A DNA stretch of 7,558 nucleotides from Gemmatimonadota bacterium (lineage in GTDB: Bacteria > Gemmatimonadota > Gemmatimonadetes > Gemmatimonadales > GWC2-71-9): contig JAOTWK010000164.1 of assembly GCA_029862935.1 (NCBI GenBank), positions 1 to 7,558 on the forward strand, written 5' to 3'. Within the stretch, counting starts at the first letter, position 1. The number at the start of each line of letters is the position of its first letter. The position numbers and the translations under genes were made by a program. Below, in pieces: positions 6,396-7,558 of the stretch. The notes beneath the pieces are model-generated. The model saw only the letters and a program-made list of their open reading frames with translations, made no database searches and was not told where the DNA came from.

Positions 6396-6404
6396 CTTCC
6401 TCCC
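6396..6404 (-). promoter_or_regulatory. Strong ribosome binding site of the acyl carrier protein gene
   Basis: On the minus strand this reads GGGAGGAAG, with GGAGG (6399-6403) 8 bases from the ATG. It occupies nearly all of the 14-base gap after the GNAT gene. It is the strongest Shine-Dalgarno in the operon, which fits a carrier protein needed in excess over its enzymes. Confidence 0.7.
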
Positions 6405-7523
6405 TCAGACGTCTCTGTCACCTGCCGTCATGTACCAGTCTTCCGCATGGTCGACCCGGTCCTTGCCGGCAAAATCGGAACCGGCATAGCAAACCGTTGG
6501 GTGACCGTCCCTTCGTTCCCAAAAGCCGGCGCTCCGCAGCACCATCCCTGCCGGAAACCCCTTTTGGGCCGTCAGGCTGATCGCGCGCGCCCCGACCCTA
6601 GCCGCACGCTCCACCGCTCGAGCGAGCAAGGCACGCTCAGCTCCACAACCGGGAACGCACGCCATGTCCAGGATCTTCGAGGCGGGGGCAGCGAACTCTG
6701 CAACCAGATAGCCCAGCAGCCGCGCGTCGGCTGACCATGCTTCAATGATCGTCGGGTCCGATCCCGGGCCTTGCGCAAAGCGCCAGCGGAGGTAGGCGCG
6801 GTCCCGTCGCCCGATCACCCGGAATCTCCGCCCCAGCTCCGTGTCCAGAACATCATAGTCCGGCCCGAAATCATCAGTTTCGGTGACCGCGACTCGCCAC
6901 CGCCACGGGCCCCAGCCCTCTAGTCCCCGTCGAATCCGTAGCGACAAATTGATCGGAGCCGCCGCGACACGAGAGAGGTGCCCACCCAGCCTGCGGGCCA
7001 ACAGATCGCTCGCGTCGATCACAGATGTCCACCGCCACATTTCGCTCAGCTGAGGGTGGCCAACGCGGCGGTGAACCGCCAGCATCTCGGGGACGGGGTG
7101 CGCGTAGAGGAAGGCATATTCGCCGGAGTCAACCAGGGCCTTCGCCGGACGTCGCAGCATGAGTGCTGGTCCCAGTGTCCGGTGCCCGGCTTCAACACTG
7201 AAATCGCCACAGTTCAACGCCTCGCAGAGCTTCCCGTCGACCCAGAAATGACGGGGGTGGCACGCGGTGAAACCGATCTCTCTGCCCTCCGGGTCCCGCA
7301 GCACCCACGTGATCGACGCGCCCCTGGGGTTCCCCCGATAGAGCCACTCGAACCGCCGACGCGTGTCTCCGACATTGCGGATCCGCTCGAACAGCTCGAT
7401 GATCGGGTCCAACTCCCGACAGACTGCCACGCTGTATCCTGTCGCCGGTCGGACCGGCCCAGGCTCCATCTTTCTGTGCAACATCCTGTGCATGTCCTCA
7501 GCATCGGCACTGTTCACAGTCAA
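6405..7523 (-). CDS. GNAT-type N-acyltransferase with two GNAT-like halves
   Basis: This 372-residue protein resembles GNAT/FemAB-like acyltransferases of polysaccharide clusters. The N-terminal half (about 30-170) has FEWLYRGNPRG (58-68), GDFSVEAGHRTLGPAL (106-121) and FLYAHP (138-143). The C-terminal half (about 225-350) repeats the plan with YLRWRF (244-249), a central LGYLVAEF strand (270-277) and the closing RSAGFWERR (330-338). Such enzymes move an acyl group from CoA or ACP to an amine, often on a sugar. With ACP and ligase genes directly downstream, an acyl-ACP donor is the natural inference. The start is uncertain. TTG at 7523 has GCGAGG 5 bases upstream. In-frame ATGs at residues 11, 14 and 19 are alternatives. 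The frame also stays open to the right edge, so a longer protein cannot be excluded. It is the first gene of the operon visible here; the promoter lies further right. Confidence 0.75.
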   Translation of the reverse strand: MTVNSADAEDMHRMLHRKMEPGPVRPATGYSVAVCRELDPIIELFERIRNVGDTRRRFEWLYRGNPRGASITWVLRDPEGREIGFTACHPRHFWVDGKLCEALNCGDFSVEAGHRTLGPALMLRRPAKALVDSGEYAFLYAHPVPEMLAVHRRVGHPQLSEMWRWTSVIDASDLLARRLGGHLSRVAAAPINLSLRIRRGLEGWGPWRWRVAVTETDDFGPDYDVLDTELGRRFRVIGRRDRAYLRWRFAQGPGSDPTIIEAWSADARLLGYLVAEFAAPASKILDMACVPGCGAERALLARAVERAARVGARAISLTAQKGFPAGMVLRSAGFWERRDGHPTVCYAGSDFAGKDRVDHAEDWYMTAGDRDV

Positions 7524-7528
7524 CGTAA

Positions 7529-7534
7529 CCTCGC
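7529..7534 (-). promoter_or_regulatory. Ribosome binding site supporting the TTG start of the GNAT gene
   Basis: On the minus strand GCGAGG lies 5 bases before TTG at 7523. The in-frame ATG at 7493 has GAGG only 2 bases away, which is too close. This favours the TTG, though not decisively, because the reading frame stays open to the window edge. Confidence 0.35.
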
Positions 7535-7558
7535 CCCACCCTGGGATTTCGAGAGTGG

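Noticed and set aside
3429..7523. Exosortase/PEP-CTERM-associated ligase-ACP cluster
   Set aside because: Those loci also pair an AMP ligase with an ACP, but no exosortase, PEP-CTERM signal, or associated hydrolase or decarboxylase is in the window, so the label is not supported.
1..7558. tRNA, rRNA, CRISPR arrays, insertion sequences, attachment sites
   Set aside because: No cloverleaf-like sequence, regularly spaced repeat, transposase frame or paired terminal repeats were noticed on either strand.

Overview
This is a GC-rich bacterial window with no RNA genes, CRISPR arrays or mobile elements that I can see. The genes point to cell-surface polysaccharide or envelope biosynthesis in a probably Gram-negative bacterium. 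The mix of a two-component kinase, a one-helix sugar-phosphate transferase, a kinase-methyltransferase fusion and a GNAT/ACP/ligase operon would suit lineages such as Gemmatimonadota, Acidobacteriota, Myxococcota or relatives. The sequence alone does not settle the phylum.

The layout is convergent. On the plus strand, the window opens inside the ATP-binding domain of a sensor histidine kinase (1-378). A 218-base gap with two small inverted repeats follows. Next is a polyprenyl-phosphate sugar-1-phosphate transferase (597-1352), the enzyme class that starts repeat-unit assembly on the lipid carrier. A 215-base gap with a strong hairpin follows. The strand ends with a 601-residue protein (1568-3373) that joins an N-terminal membrane segment, a protein-kinase-fold domain and a SAM methyltransferase domain. 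The known protein this most recalls is WbdD, the kinase/methyltransferase that caps certain O-antigens, but here the two domains are in the opposite order.

On the minus strand, read from 7523 down to 3429, four genes form one tight operon: a double-GNAT-like acyltransferase, a free-standing acyl carrier protein, a LarA-family (nickel-pincer racemase-like) enzyme and an AMP-forming acyl-CoA/acyl-ACP ligase. The first junction is 14 bases with a good Shine-Dalgarno sequence. The other two are ATGA start/stop overlaps.

The most interesting hypothesis is that this operon is a small acyl-tailoring module. The LarA-like enzyme would set the configuration of a hydroxy acid, the ligase would activate it and load it on the carrier protein, and the GNAT protein would transfer it to an amino sugar or other acceptor made by the neighbouring polysaccharide genes. 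The LarA homologue keeps the cofactor lysine and nickel histidine but has asparagine where one of the two catalytic histidines of lactate racemase lies. Its reaction may therefore differ from plain racemisation. This functional chain is inference; the family assignments are well supported by motifs.
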